Shown piece after piece: positions 43,273-52,310 of a stretch of 64,000 bases of DNA. The stretch lies in NCBI RefSeq assembly GCF_019977315.1, contig NZ_AP024652.1, positions 1,550,001 through 1,614,000 of the forward strand, written 5' to 3'. The notes under the pieces were generated by a model that did no database searches, was not told where the DNA came from, and was given only the letters and a program-made list of their open reading frames with translations. Both the position numbers and the translations under genes were made by a program. Every line of letters starts with the position of its first letter. Position 1 is the stretch's first letter. Origin of the DNA: Arthrobacter sp. StoSoilB22 (GTDB lineage Bacteria; Actinomycetota; Actinomycetes; Actinomycetales; Micrococcaceae).

Positions 43273-44604
43273 ATGAGTCCTGTCCTTCTCTTCATCCTCG
43301 GAGTCGTCTTCGTCGCCATCGGCGTGGCCGTTTCCATCGCGCTGCACGAGGTAGGCCACCTGGTGCCCGCAAAGCTCTTCAAAGTGCGCGTCACCAAGTA
43401 CATGATCGGTTTTGGACCAACGCTGTGGTCCAGGAAAAAAGGCGAAACAGAGTACGGCTTCAAGGCGCTTCCGCTGGGTGGCTACGTGTCCATGATCGGC
43501 ATGTACCCGCCGAACAAGGAAGACGGCGCCGTTCGCCCCTCCAGTACTGGCATGTTCCAGACCCTCGCCACCGAGGCGCGTTCAATGGCGCACGAGGAAG
43601 TGGGTCCCGGGGACGAGAAGCGCGTCTTCTACAAGCTCCCCGTCTGGAAAAAGATCATCGTCATGCTCGGCGGACCGGCCATGAACATGCTGATCGGCTT
43701 GATACTTCTGGCAGTCCTGCTCATGGGCTTCGGAACAGCCCAGGCAACCACCACCATCGCTGACGTTTCCAAATGCCAGGTTGCCGCGGGGGAGACCGTG
43801 GACCCCGATTCGGCGGATTGCAAACTGACCCCGGCCGCAGCCGCGGGCCTGCAGCCAAATGACACCATCACTTCCTTCGACGGAAAATCCGTCACCAGCT
43901 GGGACGAGCTCACCAGCTGGATCCGGGCCTCCGCCGGCAAGGAAGTTCCTGTCATTGTGACGCGCAACGGGGCGTCAGTGGAGACCACGGTGACTCCGGT
44001 TCTCTCGTCCCGGCCCGTGGTGGGCCCCGATGGGCGGCAGGCACAGGACGCCAACGGAGTTTTGCAGTACCAGGAAGTCGGCTTCCTGGGTATCGGAGCC
44101 CAAAGCGCTTTGGTTCCCCAACCGGCGTCGGCCGTTCTGCCCATGGCAGGGGAGAACATCAAACAGATTTCCGGTGTGATCTTCAACCTGCCGGCCAGGG
44201 TGGTGGGGGTGGCGAAAGCAGCCTTCAGCGAGGAGCCCCGTGACCCCAACGGGCCTATCAGCGTGGTGGGCGTCGGCAGGGTTGCCGGCGAGGTAGCGGC
44301 CATGGAACAAGTACCCATGCAGGCACGGATCGGCACCCTGATCGGGTTGCTCGCAGGACTCAACTTCGCGTTGGCCATCTTCAACCTCATCCCGCTCCTG
44401 CCGCTCGACGGCGGCCATGTCGCTGGCGCCTTGTACGAAGGCGCGCGCCGCCAACTGGCCAAACTGCGTGGCAAACCGGATCCGGGAGCCTTCGACATCG
44501 CGAAACTCCTGCCGGTGACCTATGTGGTGGCGGCGTTGCTCATGGCCATGGGGGCGCTCTTGATCTATGCCGACATCGTTAAGCCCGTGAACATTTTCGG
44601 CTGA
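43273..44604 (+). CDS. rseP: Site-2 metalloprotease RseP/Rip1 family (M50B)
   Basis: 443-residue intramembrane protease that cuts membrane-spanning anti-sigma factors and other substrates. The zinc motif HEVGH is at about residues 24-28 in helix 1, the third ligand lies in LLPLDGGHVAGAL (about 374, with FNLIPL before it), and the PDZ region contains LQPNDTITSFDGKSVTSWDE (about 195-214). Four hydrophobic segments. GTG/ATG start at 43273. Mycobacterial Rip1 occupies the same dxr-rip1-gcpE position. Confidence 0.95.
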   Translation: MSPVLLFILGVVFVAIGVAVSIALHEVGHLVPAKLFKVRVTKYMIGFGPTLWSRKKGETEYGFKALPLGGYVSMIGMYPPNKEDGAVRPSSTGMFQTLATEARSMAHEEVGPGDEKRVFYKLPVWKKIIVMLGGPAMNMLIGLILLAVLLMGFGTAQATTTIADVSKCQVAAGETVDPDSADCKLTPAAAAGLQPNDTITSFDGKSVTSWDELTSWIRASAGKEVPVIVTRNGASVETTVTPVLSSRPVVGPDGRQAQDANGVLQYQEVGFLGIGAQSALVPQPASAVLPMAGENIKQISGVIFNLPARVVGVAKAAFSEEPRDPNGPISVVGVGRVAGEVAAMEQVPMQARIGTLIGLLAGLNFALAIFNLIPLLPLDGGHVAGALYEGARRQLAKLRGKPDPGAFDIAKLLPVTYVVAALLMAMGALLIYADIVKPVNIFG

Positions 44605-44605
44605 G

Positions 44606-44660
44606 CTGTGAACAATGCGGACAGATCTGTGAACAATGCAGGCAAAGCTGTGAACATATT
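44606..44660 (+). repeat. 21-bp tandem repeat right after rseP
   Basis: CTGTGAACAATGCGGACAGAT and CTGTGAACAATGCAGGCAAAG (21 bp each) are followed by a partial third copy CTGTGAACATATT. A related GTGAACATTTTC lies at the end of rseP. The block fills the space before yciI and may be a repeated operator. Confidence 0.85.
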
Positions 44661-44689
44661 CTGCGCAACCGGCGGGATAGGCTAGCTCC

Positions 44690-44983
44690 ATGACTGTTTT
44701 CGCTGTTGAGTACGTATACGTCGCCGATTCAGGCGCCCTCCGCGACGAAGCCCGCCCAGCACACCGTGCTTGGCTCGGGGAACTGGCCGAGCAAGGCAAA
44801 CTTCTTGCCAGTGGCCCCTATGGTGACGGCGCCGGCGCCCTGCTGATCTTCAAGTCGGCCGACGAAGCCGAACTCAATGACCTCCTCAAGCAGGATCCGT
44901 TCGCTGAAGCCGGCGTCATCGCCGGCATCCGCACCACGGAATGGGCGCCAATCATCGGTGTCCTGGCTGCCCACGCGTCCTAG
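44690..44983 (+). CDS. YciI-family protein
   Basis: 97 residues, a single ferredoxin-like YciI fold: [24 protein letters not shown] and [20 protein letters not shown], with the conserved His21-Asp-like pair suggested to be catalytic in family members. Function of most YciI proteins is unknown. It sits between rseP and ispG and follows the 21-bp repeat block; ATG at 44690 lacks a strong ribosome-binding site. Confidence 0.88.
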   Translation: MTVFAVEYVYVADSGALRDEARPAHRAWLGELAEQGKLLASGPYGDGAGALLIFKSADEAELNDLLKQDPFAEAGVIAGIRTTEWAPIIGVLAAHAS

Positions 44984-45030
44984 CCCGGACGTCCTCCACC
45001 ACAACGATTCACCCAACCCAAGGAGTCCAC

Positions 45031-46197
45031 GTGACCTCGGTCAGCCTGGGAATGCCAGCAGCCCCACCCCCCGTCCTTGCCCCCCGCCGGAAGACCCGGC
45101 AGATCAAGGTAGGGTCCGTTGGCGTCGGATCTGACTCGCCCATCAGCGTTCAGTCCATGACAACTACCCCCACCACGGATATCAACGCCACCCTCCAGCA
45201 GATCGCTGAACTGACGGCTTCCGGATGCGACATCGTACGCGTTGCCTGCCCGTCTGCCGACGACGCCGAGGCGCTGCCCATCATCGCCCGTAAGTCCCAG
45301 ATTCCCGTGATCGCGGACATCCACTTCCAGCCGAAGTATGTCTTTGCCGCAATCGAGGCCGGCTGCGCTGCAGTCCGGGTCAACCCGGGCAACATCCGCA
45401 AGTTCGATGACCAGGTCAAAGAGATCGCTGCTGCGGCCCGTGACCATGGAACATCCATCCGGATCGGCGTCAACGCAGGCTCCCTCGAACCCGGCATCAT
45501 GAAGAAGTACGGCAAGGCCACCCCGGAGGCTTTGGTTGAGTCCGCTGTGTGGGAAGCTTCCCTCTTCGAAGAGCACGGTTTCCACGACTTCAAGATTTCC
45601 GTCAAGCACAACGACCCCGTGATCATGGTGGCCGCATATGAGATGCTCGCGGAGAAGAGCGACTGGCCCCTGCACCTCGGTGTGACCGAGGCCGGTCCGG
45701 CATTCCAGGGCACCATCAAGTCGGCCACGGCCTTCGGTGCGCTCCTGTCGCGCGGCATTGGTGACACCATCCGTGTTTCCCTCTCGGCTCCGCCGGTGGA
45801 GGAAATCAAGGTGGGCAACCAGATCCTGCAATCCCTGAACCTGCGCCCGCGCAAGCTCGAGATCGTCTCCTGCCCGTCCTGTGGCCGCGCCCAGGTGGAT
45901 GTGTACACGCTGGCCGAACAGGTGACCGCAGGGTTGGAAGGCATGGAGATTCCGCTGCGCGTTGCCGTGATGGGTTGCGTCGTCAATGGACCCGGCGAAG
46001 CCCGTGAAGCGGACCTCGGTGTGGCCTCCGGAAACGGCAAGGGCCAGATTTTCGTGAAGGGCGAAGTCATTAAGACTGTGCCTGAGAGCGAAATTGTTGA
46101 GACACTGATCGAAGAGGCCATGCGCATCGCCGAAGAGATGGGGGAGGCCGATGGCGAAGATGCTGTCAAGGGTAGCCCCGTGGTTAGCGTCTCGTAA
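45031..46197 (+). CDS. ispG: (E)-4-hydroxy-3-methylbut-2-enyl-diphosphate synthase
   Basis: 388 residues from the GTG 45031 after AAGGAG. Penultimate MEP-pathway enzyme, with a [4Fe-4S] cluster. The TIM-barrel N-terminal half has [18 protein letters not shown] (about 38) and the C-terminal half the cluster ligands [11 protein letters not shown] (about 282) and [14 protein letters not shown] (about 316). The start is preferred over an ORF extension from 44941, which would overlap yciI. Same order (dxr, rseP, ispG) as in mycobacteria. Its 3' end overlaps the following acetyltransferase by 47 bases. Confidence 0.98.
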   Translation: MTSVSLGMPAAPPPVLAPRRKTRQIKVGSVGVGSDSPISVQSMTTTPTTDINATLQQIAELTASGCDIVRVACPSADDAEALPIIARKSQIPVIADIHFQPKYVFAAIEAGCAAVRVNPGNIRKFDDQVKEIAAAARDHGTSIRIGVNAGSLEPGIMKKYGKATPEALVESAVWEASLFEEHGFHDFKISVKHNDPVIMVAAYEMLAEKSDWPLHLGVTEAGPAFQGTIKSATAFGALLSRGIGDTIRVSLSAPPVEEIKVGNQILQSLNLRPRKLEIVSCPSCGRAQVDVYTLAEQVTAGLEGMEIPLRVAVMGCVVNGPGEAREADLGVASGNGKGQIFVKGEVIKTVPESEIVETLIEEAMRIAEEMGEADGEDAVKGSPVVSVS

Positions 46198-47038
46198 CGA
46201 GAACGGCTTGGGAGTCAGGGTGCTCGGCAGTGCCGACACCCTGGCCCTTCGCGCGCTTGCAAGCGAGGATGCGGTGGCCAACGTATTTATCCTCGCGCAC
46301 TTGGAAAGTACCGGTTCAGCGGCGCCCACCAGCGGCGGTGCCAGCATTTTCGGAGTTTTTGAAGGCCAAACGCTCCTCGGTGCGTGTTGGGCCGGCGCCA
46401 ATCTTGTCCCTGTGCAGCTCGATCCCGGCCTTGCAGGGTATGTGGCCACAGCTGCCCACGAAACGGGGCGCCGTTACGCGTCCATTTTCGGTCCGGCCGA
46501 AACCGTGATGGCCCTCTATGCGCGATTCGAGCAACTGGGGCATAGTGCCCACGAGGTACGCGCCCAGCAACCATTGCTCACCATTTCAGGTCCTCCCGTT
46601 ATCGTCGCCAACCCGGCCCTGGCCTTCGGCACCCTGGCGGACTTTGATCGCATCCTGCCGGCGTGCGCGGCCATGTTCGAAGAAGAAGTGGGTTACTCTC
46701 CCTTCCTTGGAGGGCAGGAGTTCTACAGCAGGCGCGTTGCTGGACTCATTCGGGAGGGCCACTCGCTGGTCCACATTGATGCCAACGGCACTGTGGTCTT
46801 CAAAGCCGAGCTGGGGGCGGTCACGCGGGAGGTCACCCAGGTCCAGGGCGTGTGGATGAATCCCGAGCTGCGGGGCCGCGGCCACAGCGGGGGTTACATG
46901 GCCGCCGTCGTAAATCTCTCCAGAACCTTCGCGCCCGTGACGAGCCTTTACGTCAATGACTACAACACCAAAGCCCGGGCCACCTATGAGCGGGTGGGCT
47001 TCGAACAAGTGGGGACCTTCGCCACCGTGCTTTTCTAA
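46151..47038 (+). CDS. GNAT-family acetyltransferase (DUF4081-type)
   Basis: 295 residues. An N-terminal ~130-residue half has the DUF4081 look ([20 protein letters not shown]); the C-terminal GNAT domain includes [21 protein letters not shown] (R-x-x-G-x-G/S acetyl-CoA loop) and [20 protein letters not shown]. The ATG at 46151 (GGGGAGG 5 bases upstream) lies inside ispG; a start further downstream is possible. The same gene follows ispG in mycobacteria (Rv2867c position). Substrate unknown. Confidence 0.85.
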   Translation: MAKMLSRVAPWLASRNENGLGVRVLGSADTLALRALASEDAVANVFILAHLESTGSAAPTSGGASIFGVFEGQTLLGACWAGANLVPVQLDPGLAGYVATAAHETGRRYASIFGPAETVMALYARFEQLGHSAHEVRAQQPLLTISGPPVIVANPALAFGTLADFDRILPACAAMFEEEVGYSPFLGGQEFYSRRVAGLIREGHSLVHIDANGTVVFKAELGAVTREVTQVQGVWMNPELRGRGHSGGYMAAVVNLSRTFAPVTSLYVNDYNTKARATYERVGFEQVGTFATVLF

Positions 47039-47116
47039 AGTCGATGGGGAATCCAGTATTCTTGTCCATGTTGGCGACCGCCAGCACCGGAACACTTGAC
47101 TCCATTGGGGAAACGA

Positions 47117-47848
47117 ATGAACAAGAATACGCTGCGCGGTTTCGCCGTGTCGGGGCTGCTGGTCATGGGTCTTACCGCTTGCGGTGGCTCCGGCTCCTCC
47201 ACGGATGCCGGTCCCGCACCGGCAAATGAAACCTCGACTCCTACGCCCACTGCGGCAAAGCAGTACACCTCGGCTGAACTTACAGACCTGGTCAAGCAGA
47301 TCAAGCCAGCTGATGGCTCGGAACTGACTGTTACCGCCATTGACGACCTCGCTGCCCAAGCGAATCCGCTCAAGGAACTCATGGGTTCCATGAACATCGA
47401 ACCGGCCGAGTGCAAGGATCTGGCCATGTCCGGCGCCTCGCAGTCCATTGAAGGCTCCACCGGCGCCACCGGGGCGAAGGTTGATACCGCAACCGGAAGC
47501 GTCTCCAGCGTAGCGTTGGTGTCCGGCGTTCCGGCGGAAACCCTGCAGAAGAGCCTCGAGGGGAGTGAGTCCCAGATCACCACGTGCTCCTCCATGAAGA
47601 TGACCATGGGCGGCACAGCCTTGAGCATGAAAACCGAGAAGCTTGATGGGGTTGGTTCGGTCCCCGGCACTGTGGGACTTAAAACCACCATGACCCTCCC
47701 CGGTGGCCAGGCGCAGTCCACCGTGATGGCTTTCGCCGTCAAGGGCGGCGTGCTGATTTCCGCTACGGCATCGGGCCAGAACGGCGGCACAGACGGGGCA
47801 GCTGAGGCCGGCACCCTGATGGACCAGGCCGCGGCACTGGTCAAGTAG
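47117..47848 (+). CDS. Lipoprotein of unknown function
   Basis: 243 residues from ATG 47117 after GGGGAAACGA. Signal peptide with lipobox GLTACGGSGSS (Cys23 or so), a Ser/Thr/Pro/Ala linker, then a LppX/LprAFG-like beta fold suggested by alternating Thr/Val-rich strands. It lacks informative motifs. Such lipoproteins in actinobacteria can bind lipids, but nothing here shows it. It converges on the TetR gene of the ABC operon. Confidence 0.8.
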   Translation: MNKNTLRGFAVSGLLVMGLTACGGSGSSTDAGPAPANETSTPTPTAAKQYTSAELTDLVKQIKPADGSELTVTAIDDLAAQANPLKELMGSMNIEPAECKDLAMSGASQSIEGSTGATGAKVDTATGSVSSVALVSGVPAETLQKSLEGSESQITTCSSMKMTMGGTALSMKTEKLDGVGSVPGTVGLKTTMTLPGGQAQSTVMAFAVKGGVLISATASGQNGGTDGAAEAGTLMDQAAALVK

Positions 47849-47872
47849 CCCTCACAGGCGCCAAGGACATCG

Positions 47873-48493
47873 TCAGGTGGTGGCTCCCGGGCCGTCCAGC
47901 TCTCCCGTAAGGTAGCGCTGGATGGTGGGGGCCACCATCTTTATGACGTCCTCCTTCGCTGCGCCGGCCAGCGGCTCGAGCTTGATGACGTAGCGGACCA
48001 GCATCAGGCCAATGACCTGACTGGCCACCAGATTGCTTCGCAGATGCCGTTCTTCCGGCGTGCCCGGCAAGCCTGCAACCACCCGGGACAAGATGACCCG
48101 GTTGACCATCTCGCGCATGAGCGCCGTCTTGGACTTGGAGCCCAGGGTTCCCCGGACGTAGGCCACCAATCCGTGCTGAGCGGGGCTTTCCCACAACCGC
48201 AGTACAGCCCGGACAATCGCCTCCGCCCTCACTGCAGGGTCCAGGGTTTCGACGCCGGCAAGAACCTCCGCGGGGTCGGCGGGCAATTCCACGCTGGCGG
48301 CAAAGAGCTCATCCTTGCCCCCGAAGAAGTGGTGCACCATGGCCGGATCCACGGATGACTCGCGGGCTACTTGCCGCAGGCTTGTCCCTTCGAAGCCTTG
48401 CTCGGCAAACAGTCTCCGCGCGGCGGTGAGGATGGCTTCGCGTGAATGGTCTCCTGAGCTGCGGCGGCCCCTGCGCGCCTGGGGGACGCTCAT
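47873..48493 (-). CDS. TetR-family regulator of the ABC exporter operon
   Basis: 206 residues from ATG 48493, overlapping the permease stop by four bases. TetR helix-turn-helix near residues 18-65 (LTAARRLFAEQGFEGTSLRQ and VARESSVDPAMVHHFFGGKD) and a helical ligand domain. Last gene of the ABC operon; the perfect palindrome TTAATTCATC-N4-GATGAATTAA at 50014-50037 upstream of the operon is its likely operator. Confidence 0.92.
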   Translation of the reverse strand: MSVPQARRGRRSSGDHSREAILTAARRLFAEQGFEGTSLRQVARESSVDPAMVHHFFGGKDELFAASVELPADPAEVLAGVETLDPAVRAEAIVRAVLRLWESPAQHGLVAYVRGTLGSKSKTALMREMVNRVILSRVVAGLPGTPEERHLRSNLVASQVIGLMLVRYVIKLEPLAGAAKEDVIKMVAPTIQRYLTGELDGPGATT

Positions 48494-49245
48494 CGGGTTT
48501 GTCGTCGGAGGGTCAGGGATGCCAGGACCAGAACTCCCAGAACAATCCCGCCCATGATCAGGGCGTCCTGCCACATGGTGGCTGTTGCGTCCGCATTCTC
48601 CGCAACCTCCTTCAACGCATCCACGGAGAAGGTGAGCGGCAGAGCACCGGATATTGCTTCGAGGACCTCGTTCATGTCCTCCCGCGCCACGAACAGTCCG
48701 CACAACAGGATCTGCGGGACCACCACCACCGGCATGAACTGCACGGCTTGGAACTCGGTGCGGGCAAAGGCGGAACACAGGAGTCCGAGGGCGACGCCCA
48801 GGACGGCGTTGATGACGGCAATCATCACCACCAGGCCGGGGCTTCCCTTGATATCGAGGTCAAAAACCCAGTAGGCCACAGCTGTCGCCACCAGGGACTG
48901 CAGGGCCGCCATGATGGAGAAGGCCAGACCATAACCGAAGAGTAGGTCGGCCTTGTGGATGGGCGTGGTCAGGAGGCGCTCCAGAGTCCCGGAGGTGCGT
49001 TCCCTAAGCATGGTGATCGATGTGACCAGGAACATGACCACAAAGGGGAAGATGGCCAACATCATCAGGCCGACGCGGTCAAAGGTTCGGGGGAACCCCG
49101 GGGGGAGCGTTTCGTTTTCGAAGAGGAAATAGACGGCGGTCAGCAGTAGTGCAGGGACCACGAGGATCAGTGCAACGCTCCGGTGATCGTGCCGCAACTG
49201 CCCCAGGACCCGGACGGTGGTGGCAAGGGTCATGCGGACATTCAT
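48490..49245 (-). CDS. ABC-2 type exporter permease
   Basis: 251 residues, six transmembrane helices (about residues 22-42, 57-77, 103-128, 137-161, 165-190 and 221-244), with the ABC-2 loop ITMLRERTSGTLERLLTTPI (about 80) typical of DrrB/YhgE-like proteins. Overlaps the ATPase stop by four bases and the TetR start by four. It would export a drug, lipid or antibiotic; the substrate is unknown. Confidence 0.92.
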   Translation of the reverse strand: MNVRMTLATTVRVLGQLRHDHRSVALILVVPALLLTAVYFLFENETLPPGFPRTFDRVGLMMLAIFPFVVMFLVTSITMLRERTSGTLERLLTTPIHKADLLFGYGLAFSIMAALQSLVATAVAYWVFDLDIKGSPGLVVMIAVINAVLGVALGLLCSAFARTEFQAVQFMPVVVVPQILLCGLFVAREDMNEVLEAISGALPLTFSVDALKEVAENADATATMWQDALIMGGIVLGVLVLASLTLRRQTR

Positions 49246-49991
49246 GACGACACCTGACGTTCTTGCCGGTCGCGGTCAGCGGCTCTGATGATGGTGAGGA
49301 ACGCCCGCTCCAGATCTTCGCTCTGTCCACGTTCGGCCAGTTCGGCGGGAGTTAGCTGGGCCAGGAGGAGGCCATCACGCAGGAGCAGAAGCGAGGAGCA
49401 GTGGGAGGCTTCCTCCATCACGTGACTGGAGACCAGCAGGGTTGTTCCGGCAGCCGCCATGGCCGCAAAGCGCTCCCATAGCTCGGCCCTCAGTACAGGG
49501 TCGAGCCCGACAGTGGGCTCATCTAGAACCAACAGTTTCGGGTGGGCCACCAAGGCGCATGCCAGGGAGACCCGGCTGAATTGCCCGCCGGACAGGTCAG
49601 CTGCCTTATGGCGGGCAAGTGGTTCGAGCCCGACGGCGGCAATTGCCTCCGCGGTGTCCGCGGCGGTAGCGCCGTGCATGGCGCCAAAGTAGCGCACGTT
49701 CGCGTGCACGCTGAGGTCCGGGTAGACGCTGGCACCCTGGGTGACGTATCCGACGTCGTGCCTGAGCGATGCGCTGCCTGCGGGCCTGCCGAGGACGGTC
49801 ACGGTTCCCTGGGTGATCCGTTGGACTCCGACGATTGCCCGCATGAGTGTTGTCTTGCCGCTGCCGGAAGGGCCCAGGAGTCCTGTGATCCGGCCGGCGT
49901 CAACGGTGAAGTCCAGGCCCTTGATGATCTTGCTGCGGGCGCGGTTTATATGAAGCCCCGTTGCCTTTATGGCTGCTGTAAGGGGTGTCAT
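49242..49991 (-). CDS. ABC transporter ATPase
   Basis: 249 residues. Walker A GLLGPSGSGKTTL (about residue 40), Q-loop in DVGYVTQGASVYP, signature LSGGQFSRVSLACAL, Walker B KLLVLDEPTVGLD and H-loop SSHVMEEASHC. DrrA-type exporter ATPase. Start ATG 49991. Confidence 0.95.
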   Translation of the reverse strand: MTPLTAAIKATGLHINRARSKIIKGLDFTVDAGRITGLLGPSGSGKTTLMRAIVGVQRITQGTVTVLGRPAGSASLRHDVGYVTQGASVYPDLSVHANVRYFGAMHGATAADTAEAIAAVGLEPLARHKAADLSGGQFSRVSLACALVAHPKLLVLDEPTVGLDPVLRAELWERFAAMAAAGTTLLVSSHVMEEASHCSSLLLLRDGLLLAQLTPAELAERGQSEDLERAFLTIIRAADRDRQERQVSS

Positions 49992-50013
49992 GCGAGCCTC
50001 CGATTGGGCACAC

Positions 50014-50037
50014 TTAATTCATCGGATGATGAATTAA
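50014..50037. promoter_or_regulatory. Perfect 24-bp TetR-type operator palindrome
   Basis: TTAATTCATC-GGAT-GATGAATTAA: perfect 10-bp arms with a 4-base centre, 22 bases before the ABC-operon ATG at 49991 (minus strand). The AT-rich arms suit a TetR operator overlapping the -10 region. Confidence 0.8.
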
Positions 50038-50166
50038 ACCTAAGACGGGTGGGCAGGGCGGTCAAGGGCACTGCGTGGCGCTGTGGCCCGCCTTGAAAAT
50101 GTGTCTACGATCACATAGGTTTTTCCCAAGCCGTGTCGTTGGGGTGCGGGTGGTACAGGGGGAATC

Positions 50167-50280
50167 ATGATCAAGACCTTGACGGGCGCCATCGGCGGCC
50201 AAGCCATCCGTGAGCTCGGCAGTGACCAATGCTTCCCAGCCGCAGCTGATCCCGTTCCGCTGGAGGGAACGGCGATCTAG
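50167..50280 (+). CDS. Possible 37-codon small ORF upstream of proS
   Basis: ATG at 50167 with AGGGGGAATC (about 3 to 9 bases before) reads MIKTLTGAIGGQAIRELGSD then about 17 more residues with one Cys and an Ala/Pro-rich end, to TAG at 50278-50280. It does not resemble a known leader peptide. Only start context and codon composition support it. Confidence 0.35.
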   Translation: MIKTLTGAIGGQAIRELGSDQCFPAAADPVPLEGTAI

Positions 50281-50313
50281 TCTCAGGACAGAGTCTGCGG
50301 CCGGCCGGCCGCT

Positions 50314-50380
50314 GAGCCACGCCATCGCAGGATGACCAGCCGGTTGCGGCCAGGGGCTTCCACACGCGACGGCGTGGCTC
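50314..50380 (+). other. Structured RNA-like element in the proS leader
   Basis: GAGCCACGCC and GGCGTGGCTC form a perfect 10-bp long-range stem enclosing about 47 bases that can fold further (GCAGG...GCCGGTTGC and GGCCAGGGGC). It lies 118 bases before the proS start codon. No known riboswitch class could be matched. Confidence 0.4.
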
Positions 50381-50498
50381 TTCTGTGTGCCAGCGGACCG
50401 GACGCCAATCCGGGCCTGTTCAAGTGGCCGCGCAGTCAGCCGGTAGATTAGTAGACAGTTGTTTTTGCCACATCTGCCATAGAAACGGATACGTACCC

Positions 50499-52310
50499 GT
50501 GGTCCTTCGCCTTTCCCAGCTGTTCCTGCGCACCCTGCGTGAAGATCCCGTCGACGCCGAGGTCGCCAGCCACAAGCTTCTGGTCCGCGCCGGCTACATC
50601 CGCCGCGCCGCGCCCGGTATCTACACGTGGTTGCCGCTGGGGCTGAGCGTCCTGCGCAAGGTGGAGGACATCATCCGCCAGGAAATGTCCGCCATCGGAG
50701 CACAGGAAGTCCACTTCCCGGCGCTGCTACCCCGCGAACCCTACGAGGCCACCAACCGTTGGACCGAATATGGCGACGGCCTGTTCCGCCTCCAGGACCG
50801 TAAGGGGGCGGACTACCTTCTGGCCCCCACGCATGAGGAAATGTTCACGCTCCTGGTCAAGGACCTGTACTCCTCATACAAGGACCTGCCGTTGAGCCTG
50901 TACCAGATCCAGAACAAGTACCGTGATGAAGCACGTCCCAGGGCGGGCCTCCTCCGTGGGCGCGAGTTCATCATGAAGGACTCTTACTCCTTCGACATCG
51001 ATGACGCCGGCCTGGATGCCAGCTACGCCGCACACCGCGCGGCCTACCTGAAGATCTTTGAGCGCCTAGGCTTGGAAGTCATTCCCGTAGCAGCCACGGC
51101 GGGCGCCATGGGTGGTTCCAAGAGTGAGGAATTCCTGTTCCCCACCGAGATCGGCGAGGACACGTTCGTGCGCTCGGCCGGCGGCTACTACGCCAACGTC
51201 GAAGCCGTGACCACGGTTGTCCCGGACGAGGTCGACTTCAGCAACGCTCCGGCCGCACAGGTCCTGGACACGCCGAACACTCCCACCATCGAGACTCTTG
51301 TGGAGGCCGCCAACCAGCTGGCTCCGCGCAGCGAGTCCGACGGCGGCGCATGGACTGCCGCTGACACGCTCAAGAATGTTGTCCTCGCCGTCACGCTGCC
51401 CACGGGGGAGCGCCAGATCGTGGTGATCGGCGTTCCGGGAGACCGCGGAGTGGACCTCAAGCGCGTGGAAGCCAACATTGGCTCCCACCTGCCCATCGCC
51501 GGTGAAATCGGCCTCGAGGCCGCCAACGAAGAGGACCTCAAGAAGCTGCCGTGGCTGGTCAAGGGCTACATCGGACCCGGCCTGTCCCTCGGCGAGCCCG
51601 TTCTGGGCCTGGAAGGATCCTCCAAGGTTCTCTTCCTTGTGGATCCCCGCGTCGTCTCCGGCACCAGCTGGGTTACCGGTGCCAATGCTGATGGCAAGCA
51701 CGTCTTTGGGCTGGTAGCGGGTCGTGATTTCGCGTGGGACGGCGTTCTCGAAAGCACCGATGTCCGTGCGGGCGACCCCGCCCCGGACGGTTCAGGACCG
51801 CTGGAAACTGCACGGGGCATCGAAATGGGCCACATCTTCCAGCTCGGCCGCAAGTACGCTGAGGCCTTGGACCTGAAGGTCCTGGACCAGAACGGCAAGC
51901 AGCAGGTTGTCACCATGGGCTCCTACGGCGTCGGCGTAACGCGTGCCGTCGCAGCGTTGGCTGAAGCCAACCATGACGACCGTGGTCTCGTGTGGCCGCG
52001 CTCGGTGGCTCCGGCCGATGTTCACGTCGTGGCTGTCGGTCGCGGCGATGAGATCTTCGAAGCAGCAGAAAAGCTTTCCCTTGAACTCGAAGCTGCAGGC
52101 CTGGACGTCATTTTCGATGACCGTCCCAAGGTTTCGCCCGGTGTGAAGTTCGGCGACGCCGAACTGGTGGGCGTCCCCACCATCCTGGCCGTTGGCCGAG
52201 GGCTCGTGGACGGTGTGGTTGAGATCAAGGACCGCCGCAGTGGCGAAGCCGAGAATATCGCGGTGGACAAGGCCGTGGACTACGTGGTCAACGCTGTACG
52301 AACCCGGTGA
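50499..52310 (+). CDS. proS: Prolyl-tRNA synthetase (bacterial type, with editing insertion)
   Basis: 603 residues from GTG 50499 (a longer frame from 50385 would be N-terminally odd). Class-II synthetase motif 1/2/3 are in [20 protein letters not shown] (about 22), [18 protein letters not shown] (about 140, motif 2) and motif 3 near [16 protein letters not shown] (about 475). A YbaK-like cis-editing insertion spans about residues 240-400 between motifs 2 and 3. The C-terminal anticodon-binding domain follows. It overlaps the TSUP gene by four bases (GTGA). Confidence 0.97.
   Translation: MVLRLSQLFLRTLREDPVDAEVASHKLLVRAGYIRRAAPGIYTWLPLGLSVLRKVEDIIRQEMSAIGAQEVHFPALLPREPYEATNRWTEYGDGLFRLQDRKGADYLLAPTHEEMFTLLVKDLYSSYKDLPLSLYQIQNKYRDEARPRAGLLRGREFIMKDSYSFDIDDAGLDASYAAHRAAYLKIFERLGLEVIPVAATAGAMGGSKSEEFLFPTEIGEDTFVRSAGGYYANVEAVTTVVPDEVDFSNAPAAQVLDTPNTPTIETLVEAANQLAPRSESDGGAWTAADTLKNVVLAVTLPTGERQIVVIGVPGDRGVDLKRVEANIGSHLPIAGEIGLEAANEEDLKKLPWLVKGYIGPGLSLGEPVLGLEGSSKVLFLVDPRVVSGTSWVTGANADGKHVFGLVAGRDFAWDGVLESTDVRAGDPAPDGSGPLETARGIEMGHIFQLGRKYAEALDLKVLDQNGKQQVVTMGSYGVGVTRAVAALAEANHDDRGLVWPRSVAPADVHVVAVGRGDEIFEAAEKLSLELEAAGLDVIFDDRPKVSPGVKFGDAELVGVPTILAVGRGLVDGVVEIKDRRSGEAENIAVDKAVDYVVNAVRTR

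Larger units (their letters stand above)
50038..50498. other. Intergenic region upstream of proS
   Basis: About 460 bases between the exporter operator and proS. It contains a TGTGTCTACGATCACA Crp/GlxR-like 9-of-10 match at 50100-50115, a possible small ORF (50167-50280) and a long-range stem formed by GAGCCACGCC (50314-50323) and GGCGTGGCTC (50371-50380). The proS promoter and leader must lie here; no -35/-10 pair is obvious. Confidence 0.5.

Noticed and set aside
50149..50170. T-box riboswitch near GGTGGTAC
   Set aside because: Only the core tetramer-like part is there; the remaining ACCGCG, specifier stem and antiterminator pattern were not found.
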